A program made the translations under genes and the position numbers. A stretch of 64,000 bases of DNA from Callaeas wilsoni (lineage: Eukaryota; Chordata; Aves; Passeriformes; Callaeidae). Below the pieces are notes generated by a model that saw nothing but the letters and a program-made list of their open reading frames with translations, ran no database searches and was not told the origin of the DNA. This document shows, in pieces, positions 63,821 through 64,000 of this stretch (positions within the stretch are counted from its first letter, which is position 1; each line of letters starts with the position of its first letter). Location: positions 1 to 64,000 of the forward strand of contig VWPU01011840.1 of assembly GCA_013398955.1 (NCBI GenBank). Reading direction: 5' to 3'.

Positions 63821-64000
63821 ACCTGCTAGTGCAAAGAGGTTTGTGGTAGGCAGCAAGCTAGCTTTTAGTGGTAGGAGACCTGTCTCCAAGGTGGTATACT
63901 AAAATTAATTCCTGTGAAAATAACAAAACATGTTTCGTCTACGTATTCTGCCTAATTAGACATTCAACGGTGTTCCTTCCACAGACAGAACTAACATTCT

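Larger units (their letters stand above)
51693..64000 (+). other. EYA1: EYA1 intron, over 12.3 kb, continues past the window
   Basis: No further EYA1 exon is found. The intron holds a CpG-rich patch (about 52085-52270), an unidentified less AT-rich segment (about 53590-54350), an (AAT/AGT)n patch at about 54823-54852, the composite CR1/LTR insertion (about 55600-59264), a GC-richer stretch at about 60285-60480 and an antisense CR1 at the right edge. The many short ORFs belong to these elements or to chance. Confidence 0.8.

Noticed and set aside
63976..64000. CTTCCACAG acceptor-like sequence at the right edge as the next EYA1 exon
   Set aside because: The following bases do not encode the expected EYA1 residues (ECDQVH...) in phase 0.

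Overview
This window is a stretch of avian (bird-like) nuclear genome holding the 5' two thirds of the coding part of EYA1 (eyes absent homolog 1), all on the + strand. Ten constitutive-looking coding exons, one in-frame cassette exon and one upstream 50-base exon can be placed exactly, because their translations match the vertebrate EYA family and every junction has AG/GT borders and a compatible phase. The bird assignment rests on the repeats: CR1 LINEs are the main recognisable interspersed repeat, there is no Alu/B1/L1 signal, and a compact retroviral LTR is present. The exact species cannot be told from the sequence.

Layout. 1-130: CpG-rich left edge, perhaps an EYA1 promoter or 5' exon. 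131-4900: AT-rich sequence with no gene seen. 4960-5260: a second CpG-rich island. 5432-5481: the 50-base 5' exon. 6898-7025: exon with the usual EYA1 start codon (ATG 6902). 8843-8905: cassette exon. 19277-26034: four exons of the Tyr/Pro/Ser/Thr-rich N-terminal transactivation region. 32576-33262: two more exons of the same region. 44222-44361: the basic linker. 45537-45620 and 51603-51692: the first two exons of the C-terminal EYA (haloacid dehalogenase) phosphatase domain, including the catalytic DxDxT motif. From 51693 to the right edge there is only intron. The rest of the EYA domain must lie beyond the window.

Without the cassette, the ten exons give exactly 381 codons with an unbroken frame; with it, 402. 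The product is a nuclear co-activator and phosphatase that works with SIX homeoproteins and DACH in ear, kidney, branchial arch, muscle and placode development.

The introns hold the mobile elements. There is a 3' CR1 fragment in antisense (16660-17255), an old CR1 reverse-transcriptase fragment in sense (about 40555-41035), and a nearly 3.7 kb sense CR1 (about 55600-59264) that lost its reverse-transcriptase core and was later split by an antisense solo-type LTR (from 57284). A further antisense CR1 lies at about 63045-63820. Simple repeats, two clear short tandem duplications and one ancient hairpin repeat complete the picture.

I found no new gene family or system. The most interesting points concern the EYA1 N-terminus: an EYA4-like cassette exon flanked by RBFOX-type GCAUG motifs, and a 5' exon that is open in frame upstream of the annotated-type start and also carries an overlapping short upstream ORF.
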